64,000 nucleotides of DNA from positions 28,958 to 92,957 of the forward strand of contig JAWQRO010000010.1 of assembly GCA_033557835.1 (NCBI GenBank), read 5' to 3'. The notes beneath the pieces were generated by a model. That model searched no databases. It was not told where the DNA came from and saw only the letters and a program-made list of their open reading frames with translations. Shown piece by piece: positions 25,530 through 38,478 of the stretch; position 1 is the first letter of the stretch; each line of letters begins with the position of its first letter. The translations under genes and the position numbers were made by a program. Source of the DNA: Helochares maculicollis. Lineage: Eukaryota; Arthropoda; Insecta; Coleoptera; Hydrophilidae.

Positions 25530-26990
25530 TGATACCTAAACGAGATGCTGTTTGCAGATTTCCCCAATTACCCGATTAATAGGATAGTTTATTTACATGG
25601 AAATTCTTTCCATAATTTGATAAGTAATTCACTTATCTTTTACTTTGCAAAATTTATATTTAACCAATTAAATCCATAATCAGTAAAAACATTTGTACCA
25701 TCCAGTCTTCCTCCTACAATCTTACTGCAATAGATATTGCTAAAATTGCCACAGGACATATTTTCTTATTTTTAACAAAAATGTTATTGAACAATTGGTT
25801 TTAACAATGACCATATCACTACCTACGCCAATTTTTTTATACACTATTAAAGCTGTCTTTAAATTTTAATTGTAAATAAACTCTTATAATACGGTTTGTT
25901 TGCCGTAACGTTAACTCGATATTACAATTATTGCAGGGGCAAAAGTGGCCCTCCGGTAGTATGACCTGAATAAACTATTAAACCAGAACTATTGATAACG
26001 CTAGTGTACTTAACTCTATCGTAAAAACTGCTAATTTATGGGTCTACAGGTAGTTGTTAAGTGTGTTATCACTTTCAATTTTCATTAAATACCCATTGAA
26101 AGCCCACACAAGAACTTTTAGAGTTCGTTGATTGGTCATTCCAGATAACCGAAGTACTTGAGTGAGGCTTAAACCAAGTTTTGAAAAGTTTTTACTTCCC
26201 AGTCGGCACTTTAAGCAGGGTTAATGCTCTCGGCAAGATTCCATTTCTCATTGTAACGTTACTCTTTGCGTCAAGGCAAGTCACCATTTGCATTTCCTTT
26301 TGTGGATGAAAAGCGGCTCACATTTAATGCATCTGTGCGGATCCTGTAAGAGGAAACGACGTAACATTATGAAACCCATTATGCGTATATGGTGCAGCAA
26401 AATAAAAATTTGCCGCAATCTTTGCTCTCGGAGTTTTTGAATTTACATTTGGCCTTTAGATACTCGGTATTCATCTGGTATGTGTTTAAACAGAGGTTGC
26501 AAGAGCAAATCTAAAGATATCTATTTTTAATGAAAGCGACTGCGCTACTGATAGAAAATGATCTCACAGATGGCTGCAATTAATTTCTAATTTTATTTGC
26601 CGAACGTGTTTGTGTTTATAATGGATTCAGAGGCACCGGCGTTCTTAATAGCATGGCCATTATTTTTCATTAGAGTGACCATTGTCTCTCGTTCTAGGAA
26701 GAGCCAAAGAACTTACGAAGGCCCCTACAATACGAAAAATTGTTTTATTTTAAAACCGCCGCGGCTATTATTGCAAAATGCAACAAAAGTAAAACGATGA
26801 CTTTTGGTTGGGGAAGAAGCATACTTATACACTATGGTTGTCCAAAGTGCAGCTTTTGGACATCAGCTAGGACCATCTCGTTTTTGCAGATGCTCATTGT
26901 TTGGAATCGAATGGTCAACCGCAAATGTTGCGGTTCGATTCAGGGACCAGCTGTTTACTTTGCTCATGCGCCATATTCAACCCAACAGCT
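25530..26990. other. Non-coding stretch, partly GC-richer
   Basis: Overlapping frames of 60-130 residues between 26597 and 27196 occur in all phases on both strands, which indicates a GC-richer block, not a coding exon. It leads into the candidate promoter at 27007. Confidence 0.4.
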
Positions 26991-27006
26991 GACTACATTT
27001 ACAAAG

Positions 27007-27200
27007 TCAGTTCACACGAGACTTTGTTTTGCTTATCGTTTACTTTCGTCCGTTTGGTCCTCTCTTTATATTGTGTATTTTCGAATCTTCCATTCGGCCA
27101 AACCTGATTTCCACGGTTCCCAACTTGTATAGCAGAAAATAATGAAGGGTTAAATTTGGGCATTTTTGATTGGAATGGAAAATCTGAGATTCGCAATCCA
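27007..27200 (+). other. Candidate first exon with initiator and donor
   Basis: A TCAGTT initiator match (27007-27012) is followed 190 nt later by AATCCA and the donor GTGAGT at 27201. No TATA box lies at the right distance. It would be a non-coding 5' exon of a + strand gene, with the TRIM-NHL gene as the nearest candidate. Confidence 0.25.
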
Positions 27201-29090
27201 GTGAGTATCGAATTTGGATAATTTAATTGTTAAAATTGCATAATTGATGTCGAGTGGTGAACCATTAAGTTAGATTTAATGTTTGGTCTTAATAGTTAGC
27301 ACTTAAGGCTCTTAAGCGTGACCTGCCACTTATGGAGCACTTATAAATTAATAAACTGGTGCCCTAATTAACAATTTATAATTTATTTCACAGCGCGGTT
27401 AATTTAGGTGCCAGTGAGCAAATTATCAAAATGCACCATAAAAAGCTATTAATAAATTTAAATTCGGTCATGGTGTATTTTGCATGGATTAATGATTTTG
27501 CGACGGAATTTATTTGCTATTATGTTTTCGCGTTTGTTTATCCAGCGCTTAAACAAAAACGTGATTTACTTCAAGGATCTAAACACAATACGTGAAAAAA
27601 CTGCGTTTCTTTCAAAGTTTAAACGGCTTACATGGATTATTGTTTGACGGAACCGGTGCATTCGGCCACCTGCTCGTTTTGCGAGGGACTTGATATCCCC
27701 TCATTCTCTTTGTCTTCCATTTGGTTTTATTTTATCCCGTCAAGACATAACAACTTACACTAACGACTCTGGATGGAGCTCGCGTGAATCGTTTGCATTT
27801 TTCTTAGGCCGCCAACTGCTCAAGAAACTTGCTATGCAGGTTTCAGTTTACGCAAGTGTAAGTAAGTTCTGGTTTCCGGACTTCTTCCTGGATGCTGAAA
27901 GCGTGGATCGGTAATATTATATCGCTGGTGTAAGCTTACCGTGCATAATGTCAACTCTGCGGAAAATAAATTCCATGCCACCCAGGGCGGGTGGCATCCT
28001 CGTGTCGTAAATCAAAATATATGGATGTAGCTATTTTGCATCCAAATGTTAAATATTAGAAATCTTACGTGAGTATTGTTTATTTATAGTAAATTAAGAT
28101 ATGTAGTACTATCTATTAAAACAATATAAAATTAAATGTATACTATGGAAACTCTAACTGGTGCTAAAATGCGTACACATAAGGATGCTTAATACAAATT
28201 ATGACTCAACAATTTAATTTTTCGGCAAAAAATTCCATAATTAATGAAGAAATTGTAATAGGACAAATACTAATGTTAAATTATGCACTTTAACTATTGG
28301 TTATTTAATTAATGAAATGGGTATATTTAATAATTTAACTAGTTTAAAGGTACAAATATAGTTGATACATGTATGACTAACGTTAAAAAGCATACAAAGA
28401 CGTGATTCCAGTTTATTTATTTCTAAAATTTATATCTGAGGGCCTAAGAAATGTTGCCCTAATAAAACTTTGGTGCATTCTCAGAAGACTTGCTATGAAC
28501 TATAATATAATCTATTAGTTCAATATCGAGTTGATTAGTTCAGTTCAGCTGCATGTAAGCTTTTTAAAGTTAAATCCTCATTTTGTATAAACTATATTAT
28601 ACTAATGAGCGTGTTGATGAAATATTTATAACAGACTCTCTGAGAAATAACTGCCTTTAAAAATGGAACCAAATTATCAGGTTATTGCTGCTGCTATTTT
28701 TATTTATGTCGATTTAAAAGGATTTTTTGTACTAATCAAGTATAGATTTAGGAAGATAATATAAATTTTCGATCCAAGAGCAAATTTTTGATAGTGCTTA
28801 CATATTCTGTAGCATAGAATATTGCACATCGACCTGCCTTTCTCGGTTCTTGTATTTATAGTGACAATAAGTAGAATACTGAAAACATTTGGTTTTGTTT
28901 TGTTTCAATACAAATAGATATATACGTCGCTAGAATATATGTTAATTATTTTTAATCAACACTGTTTCGTGAATAAAATATGCCAGTTTACTTATTTAGT
29001 GTTATACAGATAAAATTAATAATTCTTGTCAGGTTGCACAAAACTAACTTTATGTACAGTGTTGATTTTATTAATTTTACTTGACGTTTA
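27201..29090. other. Non-coding stretch with one GC-rich hairpin
   Basis: No gene is supported. At 27975-27997 there is a perfect 9-bp inverted repeat, ATGCCACCC with GGGTGGCAT, around a 5-nt loop. The rest is AT-rich. Confidence 0.45.
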
Positions 29091-29139
29091 TGAATCTAGC
29101 CCTAAGACATAATGTTTTACTTGGACCTCAGGCTGATCA

Positions 29140-29968
29140 GTGGTTACCTTAGATCTACCCCATTACATTGGAGTGTAGGAAACTCTCCCTTAGATTCCAT
29201 CTGCTTTGGCTGGCATCCAAGTTTGTAGCAAAGAATCTCTCAACAGAACGAAACAACAAGATCATTGATAAAATTTAAAGTTTTAATTAGGGATACAGGT
29301 TCATTAACACTTTCCGTAAAGATATTTCGAAATCACAAAAACATTTTTGCTATTCAATAAATTGGGCGGTCCAAGTTGCCAAAAGAGTCATACCGGAAAG
29401 GTTTGGTTTAAGAAAAAGGATTAGTGAGATTGAAATTGTTTAATGAATCAATCAGCAACAAGTTTGCTGAGTATTCCCATTTCTATACGAATGGATCCAG
29501 AGATCCAACTAGCAATTCCGTACGATTTGTGTATTCTTCGAAACGTTTCCGTCAGTGGGAGTCTTCCACGGTTGAACTGGTTGCTGTGTCTCTATCAATA
29601 GAAAAAATAAACAATAAATATTGTCATGGCTCTTATTTTTTTTTTGGTTCAAATTCCGCGATTCAGTCCATGGAGAGGTCAGGTATTCATACAAATTTAA
29701 ACTATTTGGCGTTACGGACAAGGAGTGGTTCTATCCAAGAGAAAAGGGTAAAAAGGTCGCATTGACTTGCATTCCTGGTTGCCAGAGAATTCCAGGCAAT
29801 GTGAGGGCAGATTTGTTAGCAAACGAGGTTAGAGAGAGAGAGAGAGATCTTCACGGTTTAAGAAAGTCAGTTATTGAGAGGAGAAAGAACATTATTTTTA
29901 ATAGGCTTAGATCAGGTCATTTCGTCTCCCCAGAATATTTGCACAAAACTAAAAGAAGGGATTCGTAG
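29140..29968 (+). pseudogene. Non-LTR retrotransposon, RT tail and RNase H remnant
   Basis: 29160-29275 reads FHLLWLASKFVAKNLS with flanking residues typical of the end of a Jockey/R1-type polymerase. Then FYTNGSRDPTS, ESSTVELVAVSLSIEKI, FGSNSAIQS and NLNYLALR follow in one frame, and after a frame change GKKVALTCIPGCQRIPGN, ADLLANEV. This is the order of the RNase H domain of non-LTR elements. Two catalytic acids are gone: YTDGS is YTNGS, and the DSKSA motif is GSNSA. A GA microsatellite lies at 29830-29846. The element is inactive. Confidence 0.75.
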
Positions 29969-29979
29969 TAAGAGGAATT

Positions 29980-32880
29980 TGCCCCCGACCTTCTCCCGAT
30001 GCTGCACTTTTTACACCCTAGATAAGGGAATGAATTTTAGTGAAGAATAACCCCAGAAAAGGGAGCTGACTACTAGCCTTAAAATCGGGGTACAACTAAT
30101 AAAAACAGTCTACCAGATTTTATAGCAATACAATATGCGTATTATAAACATCCACTAACGCATTTTCCAAAGAACTTTCATTATTCAAGACTAATTGCGA
30201 TAAAACAGTTGATAGCATAACTAGTTTTCCAATGTACGGCAAACGTAAGAAGCCGATCAATATTATCTTTTTTTTTTCTAAAAAATATCATTTTCGGGTA
30301 CCTATTCATTCCAAACTTATAGCAACGACTCATTGAAGAAATCAAAAATTGGCATACTCATGATAGTAGTGAGAAGATTTGAGTCCTGTAAAATAATTCA
30401 AAGTGTTTTTCTTTATTTCAAAGTTACATGAGTTACACTGTAGTAGTATTCTGAAAAATAGGGAATATTTTAGATTGGTACTTCAAAACAGCAAAAAACA
30501 AATGTATAGAAGTCTGCAAATATTCTAGAATTTAGTGTTCAAATCTGATTCTATGGTCGTGGAAAGCTGTATTTCATGTTCTTGTAATCCAATCAGAAAA
30601 TCGCCTATCACATTTTTATGGCGGTCGCAATATTAACAAAAATGGCTTCAGCCATCGTAGATATTATGAATCTGTAAAGATGAGTAGGATAGCTATCATG
30701 ACCAACCGTTAATATGAACATAAAATTTCCGATATATTATTTTCACACCAATATTCGCATCTTAGTTGGGTGGCATTTTAGTTTATTAAGGGTGCTGTAA
30801 TAGTTAACCCATCTGAAAGGACATTTTCTTTAACTACCGAGCCTAGATCGCTTCCTGAGATGCAAAGGGTGAAATAGATACATTAACTTTTTGGTATAAT
30901 TGATGACTAAGAATGCAATTCCGTTCTAAAAGAGTTGCAAATGGTGATTGAATGACAGCAACAAATTTTTATACTAACAATTCTAACCTTGAAATAGAAC
31001 TCGTATCTATATTTCAAAACTTCAATTAAGAAATAAGTAAATCTAGTTGATGAGAAAGCAATTATGTATATTTTTATTTAAATGCAAAAAATGCGTGTCG
31101 AGCTGCTGCTCAAATATCCAACTCAGCTTAATAGTGGAAAATAATAGATAATTAGGGTTTTCTTCAAAATATATCAAGTGTCGTACATTTTTTAATTCGT
31201 CGATTCAAAGAGGATGATTCTTACATCTTTGAACTGGTTGAAATGGTTAGAATCTCAAGTCACTTATTTTAATCTAAAGCCGGTTTTCCCGCTTATCTAC
31301 CATTAAAACTGCCAATTCATGTACCAAATTGCTTTGGTAAAATTAAGAAATCTTCAAAAAAATGCACATTGAAACACTTTTGCAAGTGTTGTACAATCAG
31401 ACTATTGTTGCAATTTTCATACGAGAATCACAGATTGTTATGTTAAAATTGTTTCAAGGAAACAAATTTTCGATGTTATTCGCTAATGTCAACTTCAAAA
31501 GTATAATTTTATGAAACCTTCAAATAAAATGGGCAAAATTTTGGTTTCTCCAGAAATCATATGATTTATAAAATAGAGTTGCTGTTAAAGCTACATCAGT
31601 TATTGTGAGCATAAATATTGAAGGGTTCGCCTAAATTATCAAAGAAAAACATATTTTATTCTTCACTTTTTATGCAGAGATCAACAATATGTTCTATTTG
31701 AATTATTTATGTGAACAATGAAACATTGAGGCACTAGTCTTATAACTAAGAAGCTGTCAGTGACACTACACTAGAAATAGGCTCAACAGTTTTAAATAAA
31801 TTATCATAGATTTATACTAACTCTTCTCAAGTCTATCAGAGTACAATATTTACGTCTTAAGTAAACCAAAGATGTGCAATCAGAAACACTTACACCAAGA
31901 AGTCAATTCGGTTAAATAATGACAATCGTAAAAATGATGTAAATAATGTTCTATGATTTTAAATCACTGGTGCGTGTATATCAACAATAAAAATTCGTAA
32001 CAGTACACGATAAAAACTTATAATTATTCCGTATTTCTGTACGGCTTTTTGTCTTTGTATATTATTTATTTATCCGTTTATACTTTCAGAACGGTATCTT
32101 TTATGATTCAACACAAATCAAGCGATTTGTTCCCTTTCGAGGGGCCTTACTGGTATTAATTCTTTTTATCCGAAAACAAAATACATATAGGCCAAGATTA
32201 AGACGAAACAATGCAGTAGTAATTTGAAAAAATGATAATTTTGTATCGAACTATTTTTTTCACAAGATAATCCGATTTTATTACAACCATCAACATTCTC
32301 TTAAGACCTAAGTAGGATTTGCGTGTTTTAGAACCGTTTCTATCATTGCTTACTTAAAATATGACGATTTGATTTCATGAATTAGTATATCGAGATGTGT
32401 TGAAACATTAATTAACAACAAATTTTATCTACTATCTATTTTCAAAACAGAATTCAAGATTGATGTACTACTATTATGTTGTGTAACTAGATTACCACTT
32501 GCTACCCAAAATTGCAACCACTAAAATCTATTATTACTTTAAAATAGTTTCGTTATGCTTATGCAATATTATCAACACATATAGCACACATCGTAGCAAC
32601 TTCGCATAAAATAGTAAACATTCTAGGCAAAATAGTGTCAGCGCAATATATAAACAAACACACGTATCTGGGAACCAGTTTCTGCCCACGAAATGTTAAT
32701 AATAAAAGTTATAAACAATTGCTTATGTAGAATACAAAGCAAAACCCGTTTAATTCATATACCTTATGGGTATGTAAGTAGACACGTGTTGCTGCTCTCT
32801 TTGGAATTAAATTGTAAATGTATTCCAAGTAAAGTTCGCCTCAAATATTCAAGGAGTGTTTTCCATACAAATTTTTAAAG
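29980..32880. other. Non-coding stretch
   Basis: About 2.9 kb without a gene or recognised repeat; AT-rich and full of stops on all frames. Confidence 0.45.
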
Positions 32881-32884
32881 TAAA

Positions 32885-32973
32885 CTTTTACAGTCGTTTG
32901 TCTGGCGTCTGACATCGCCCCCGAATGCATAACTATGTGCCGCGCGGTGCATGTAAATATTTACTTTTACAAA
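32885..32973 (+). other. Candidate GC-richer 5' exon
   Basis: A local GC-rich patch (GACATCGCCCCCG, CCGCGCGGTGC) ends in CAAAG followed by GTAAAT, a plausible donor. TATATAAA occurs about 240 nt upstream, too far for a core promoter of this patch. The support is weak. Confidence 0.15.
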
Positions 32974-32979
32974 GGTAAA

Positions 32980-34358
32980 TGTCACGATTCTTGTTTCTTC
33001 AACCATTTAGCGGATGTTTAATATTTTTTATCTTAATAACAAGGGGACGAAATCTCGTGTTTTCATTGTCTACCCTGTTGGCTCTGTCCCACGATCATTA
33101 TTTATACAAACAGCAAGAAAATGCTTGCTCAGGTTGCCGTACACAGAGAAAGATAATACTTTTCAACATCCTCCCATAAAAGTAGATCGCTAAGTCACGT
33201 TATCTGTTCAAACGTAACGAATTGCATTGCCTCTCATTATAGTATCAATTTTGCAAAGTAAAAGTGGCACAGACCATCATGTCTTTCATAAAATCGCGTA
33301 CTACTATTTGGGATTACTTTCAATTTAATGAATCCTTTCTTTCTCGCTGCCCGAATAGAAAACGCAAGTACTTTGGAGAATATTAACAATCGAGAGAGTT
33401 CTTTTCGATTTCATCATTGATTCGTTAAGTTCAACATACTACGACTCCAAATTAATCTGCTATCAGTTGTTATGTGTAAAAATCAAATTCTAATAACTGA
33501 CTCTGCATAACCTAATCAAAGAAAACAAGTTTAATTATCTTTGTTTAGCCTTAGCATTTAAAAAAACGGTGCATCATTGTAAACGCGTTTTATGCTAAAA
33601 TGATCGTAATGAATCACATAAAAATACTACGTCTCAAAACCCACAGAAAACGATGCTTATTACCGCAAACAGTTAATGCAAATGTTTGACTCAAGTTCAG
33701 CGTTATCGCCAAATCCATTGCTAAAGCTTTCCGCATGTATAAGTAATGAATGATTGTATTTATAGTTTGAAATAGTTTTGCTAATAACCTACCCTGCAAG
33801 CCCCTTTTACTTCAGTTACAAGTACTGTCAATCACAAGTACTTAAATATTAATGACCTGAAAACTAGTTTTTAAATTTATAACCTATACCGCAACGCAAT
33901 TTAACATAAATTCTTGCATATTTGTTTGATCTCTATAACATGCTACACCTATAATCCCCAATTAATTTAAAAATGCAAACAATATTTGTACTGCGCCAAG
34001 ATCATTTCAAGGTCTTCTCTGTTTGGGTTCATTGATTTTGGCTTTTCCACGCCATCCGAATCAACAAAATTCCAGCATATACACAAAGTGAGGCTCTTCA
34101 ACTTTACTACAAAACGTAGTAAATATTTTTCTTGGTATATATTTACGATTTCATTTAGAGCGTTTTTCAAAACAAAATAAGCTGCAGAAAAGCGATAAAA
34201 ATAATTATTTATTTATAACCTATACTTATTAATAAAACGAGAAAGCTATTTTTAGACATTATAAAAATAACAGCCACATCAAATTATGCTACATTACTTT
34301 AGTATGCATGACTTTACGTTATCAATGAAATTATATTAGTTTATTTTTTTTATTCTAG
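32980..34358. other. Sequence before the TRIM-NHL start exon
   Basis: No gene supported; it ends in the polypyrimidine tract and TTCTAG acceptor of the exon at 34359, so at least its right part is intron. Confidence 0.5.
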
Positions 34359-37300
34359 AACGAGACTAGGGGAGAGAATGGTCAGCATGAACTCGACCCT
34401 TGTCGAAACTGTTAGCATAAACTATGAAGACTTCAACGAGAGCTTCCTTACATGCGGGACATGCCTATGTAAGTACAAAAACTTTTGAACTAAGACAAAG
34501 CTTTTTTAAGAGTATTTTTAAATTGTTAGGTCCGCCACTGCAGTTTAGGGAACCATTCCCACTATCCATTTCATTCAGCTATTAAATAGATATTTTATTA
34601 GTTCTCTGACCAAAATTTTTCTTTAATCATTCTTCAAAATCATTTCACAATCATTAAACAACCCACAACTCCACCAAATCAAAAAAAGTAATCGCACAGC
34701 TAGTTAAAATATATGAAAACAATTTTTGTTGCAGATGGCTTGTGGACTGGTAGTATCATTTTTTACATCTAATTTGAGTTCGATTTGTTTTATGTTTGCT
34801 CAATCGGTATTATGTTTATAGCCCAGAACTAACTAGACTGAAAATAATTTAATATTTTTTACAGGCATCTATGATGGCAACGAACATACTCCTAAGCTCC
34901 TGCAGTGTTCCCATACAGTGTGCCTGCATTGCTTGACAAGAATAGCAGCTTCGCAAACTCGAGACACCGGAACGTTTCGGTGTCCAATATGTCGGGAATT
35001 AATCACAATTCCAAGGGGTGGTGTTTCAGCCTTACCTCCTTCTTTTTTAGTGAACCAATTACTTGATTTAATGTCTCGACAAAGGCGAGAAGTAATTCCA
35101 AAGTGTTCGGTTCATATTAACCAGGAGTTGCTGTTTTGCGAAACTTGTGATACAGTTTTCTGCACAGTATGCACTGGAGGCTCGCACAATAATACTGCCA
35201 ATAGCTGCGAGCACACCATTATACCATTTTCAATTGCTATTAAACGGATGTCTGAAATTTTGCTGTACAAAGCAAATGAATGTATATCCAAGGTGAGTAA
35301 AACTAGATATTTCTGGCAATTGATGGTTCATAACGTAATGCAATTGACTGCTGTTGCTTCCTTTCTTTTTCGTTTTTGGGTGTTTTTCAATTTTATAACT
35401 ATTCACTCTGGTTTCATATTTTGGGGTTAGCTATGATAGATGAATGCATGGGGAACTGTCAGAAAGAGTGCATGTTTGAAACATCTTCATCCTTACGTTC
35501 TTCCGTTTATATTTAGTAGAATATACTTACTTTGTCGTATTTTGACTTAATTACTATTCAACTTTTGAGGAGTCCTTGTATTGGATTAGTTTTGTTCAGA
35601 TTTTATGTTTAAGTCTACTTCAGAGTGCTTATCCATTCTATCATTTAGTCTTCACCTACTCGAGCTCATTTCACCTTATGCTGAATTACTTCCCTTCTGT
35701 TCTCCTTATTTCTAAAGATTATTCCCCAGTTCTTTCATCACACACACTTTGCATATTACAATTTTGCCTCTTTTCCCAGACCTCTGAAGTTTATGATTTT
35801 GTGTATTACTTGTTCATCAACCATTAGTTTCCATCTGATGGCATTTTTAATTATCAGTATTAATTGAATTTTTGTACGATATTAATTTATTTAGTTTTTT
35901 TGCTATTGTGTTAAATCAATCTTCTTCCCACTCATGTGGACTACACCATCTACATAACAAAGCACTTTCAGAAATTGGTTTCCTTATTTATAAATGTTCC
36001 CACGATAACATTAAAGAAACTATTACCAAGACCGACATTTTACTTAAGAAAATTTATTATGAAAAAAAATCTGGAAAAAGTGTCAAGATCATGAATTCCC
36101 ATAAAATCAAATGTATAATAATAGAATATAATTTTAATTGCCCCAAAAAGCACCTGGCAAAATGGAACAAAATGGAAGAAAATCTTTAAAAAACTTGTGG
36201 GCAAAAATTTTAAAAAAATGTATCATATTATTATGCATGGAAATAATTGATGTGAAAAAGTAATCATAATACTTATAAAAATCCTAAAAATTAAATACTG
36301 AAATTACCTCAAAATATCCAGTGCCATATTTTATAGCAAGAAGATAAGATGTATTTATAAAATGTATCTAATAATGAACTATTGTATAAAATTTTAAATA
36401 AGTACACATTTTGAAGTGCAAATTCAAATTTAAAACAATTAGAGTTATGCATGTAAAACTACTTGCTGCAGCATAACCATTAATCAAAAGTAATTTCCTC
36501 AATCTTAAAAGCTGAAATTTGTGGACAAAATTAACAATTGCAGAACAATTTACTTCCCAACATACCCATCTGTAAAATAAATGGCATAAGCTAGGCAAGC
36601 AACTCTCGCAATGTCAAATCTTATTTGTTGAAATTTTATTGCAGTTAAGTGAAGCTCAAGATGGTGTCAACAGGGAATTAGAAAGACTAGATGCTGCCAA
36701 AGAATCTTGCTTAGAAAAAGTGAATGCTACGTTTCAACAGGTGCAAGCCCTTGTTGACAAAAGGAAGCAAGAAATGCTAGAAGCTGTAGAAAATGCATGT
36801 TCAGAAAAACGAAAAGTTTTAGAAGAACAACATTCACTGATTGAATGTGAAAAGAATAAAGTAAGTTTTTGCATTTACTAATCGAATCAATGCTAAATTA
36901 GTTTATTTTTTGTGAATGAAAACAATCATAGCAAGAGAACACTCACGAACTAAGAATGAATTTTCCATTTTTCAAAAATTAGTTGACAAAAATTGCTTAT
37001 TGTTTTTAGGTTGAACAAGAATGCCAAGGGCTTCAGTATCAAGTGGAAGTCCGAAACATAACTCAAAGAATACAGAGCTTGAGTGAAAAGTTAGATGCAG
37101 CTTCTTCACTTGGCGAGCCGAGGGAAAATGCGTTTTTAACCTGTGATTTTGCTAATAACGACAGCATGAAACAAATCGAACAAAACCTACAAGACCTAGG
37201 AAAAGTACGAACTAGCACAACATTCCCCAGTCTGTGTACTGCGCAAATCGAAGGTGATACTATAGTAGGAATCGAGTGTCTTTGCGTCCTGTCAACTGTT

Positions 37301-38478
37301 GATTACCATGGAGATCCTAGAAAGAATGGGGGCGATCCCATTCAAGTTGAAATTTTGCCGGTCACAACTGATGATTCCGCTGTGTCTTTACCAGTTAATA
37401 TTGTGGATTGTGAAGATGGGACGTACAAAATATATTTTCGTGCTTATAAACCAGGGCGATATGGTATAAGCATATCAGTCTTTGAAAGACCTATTAAAGA
37501 TATTCCTTTATATTTCGATGTTACCGAACACAATAACCCGGTTGCTATCTACGGAACTAAAGGTAGTGGAAAAGACGAATTTATGCAACCTGTTGGCATA
37601 GCTATCGATGAAATAGATCAAAATATTTACGTTTTGGACACAGGAAACTCTAGGATTAAAGTATTAAACCAGGATTTAGAATTTATCAAACATATTACTA
37701 ATGAGGGATTAAATGGGAGAAGCTGTACAGGTAATTTTTTTGATATTAAATTAATTTAGTTGATGAAATTTGCCACATATTTATTACAACGTTAATGGAT
37801 GTTTGATTTTGTAGGTATAGCAATGTCTAATAACGGATTAGTAGTAGTTAATTGGAGAACCAAATCTGTCACCGAAATGGCAACAACTGGACAAACTTTA
37901 AAGAGCTTTACATATAATGCTTTCCAAGAACCTATAGATATAGCGGTAGATAAAAGTTATGGGCATATTTTAGTGGCGGATAATGGAATGAGCTGCGTTT
38001 TTGTATTTGATGCGGAAGGAAAAATACTGTTTCAGGTATGCAAATGAGTTTTTTCAATCTTCTGACACTAATTGTAAATTTTCTCTTGGGTTTGCAGGTT
38101 GGTAGAAAAGGTACTTTCAGCCTGATTTCTTCCGTTACCGTTGGACCAGCAGGAGAAATTGTTGTTTCCGATTCACGAATTCAACTATTTTCTGCAAAAG
38201 GAGACTTCCTGGAAGTACTATACGATGAAGGAAAAGGCAAAGGGCGATATGGGGGAATAATTTTAGATGCAGACAGCCGAATTTTGGCAAGCAGGACGGA
38301 ACAGAAGGGAAGAAACTATGTTCAAGTTCTCTCTTTACATGACAATAACTTAAATAATCTAATCGATTCCCATGAATGTAAGTTGAAACGTCCCAGTGGA
38401 ATTGCAGTTACTTCTGACAACCACGTCATTGTCGTTGATTTGGGCAATAACTGCATCAAAAAATACCGCTACTGGTAA
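34359..38478 (+). CDS. TRIM-NHL family E3 ubiquitin ligase (TRIM2/3, NHL-1-like)
   Basis: A RING E3 ligase with an NHL beta-propeller. The start exon 34359-34468 carries 19 nt of 5' UTR and the ATG at 34378. Further exons are 34865-35292, 36645-36860, 37010-37730, 37815-38035 and 38098-38478, all in frame across GT/AG sites, giving 685 residues. RING: Cys26, Cys29, Cys45, His47, Cys50, Cys53, Cys70 and Cys73. B-box: Cys111, His114, Cys122, Cys125, Cys130, Cys133, His138 and His147. A Glu/Lys-rich coiled coil spans about 165-290. A filamin-type domain follows (DGTYKIYFRAYKPGRYGI), then NHL repeats beginning GSGKDEFMQPVGIAID and ending SGIAVTSDNHVIVVDLGN before a final KKYRYW, as in TRIM2/3. 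The domain order RING, B-box, coiled coil, filamin, NHL is that of the TRIM2/3 group. Because the start exon has a splice acceptor upstream of the ATG, at least one 5' UTR exon lies further left. No break is seen. Confidence 0.93.
35293..36644 (+). other. TRIM-NHL intron (1.35 kb)
   Basis: Intron between the B-box exon and the coiled-coil exon. Its left half is pyrimidine-rich and its right half purine-rich on the + strand, which produces long spurious frames. No nested gene is supported. Confidence 0.6.

Noticed and set aside
26870..26950. GGTTCGATTCAGGG as a tRNA T-loop
   Set aside because: The flanking bases do not form a T-stem or acceptor stem.
26740..27132. 130-codon frame on the + strand
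   Set aside because: Several overlapping frames in other phases and no domain; explained by local GC-richness.
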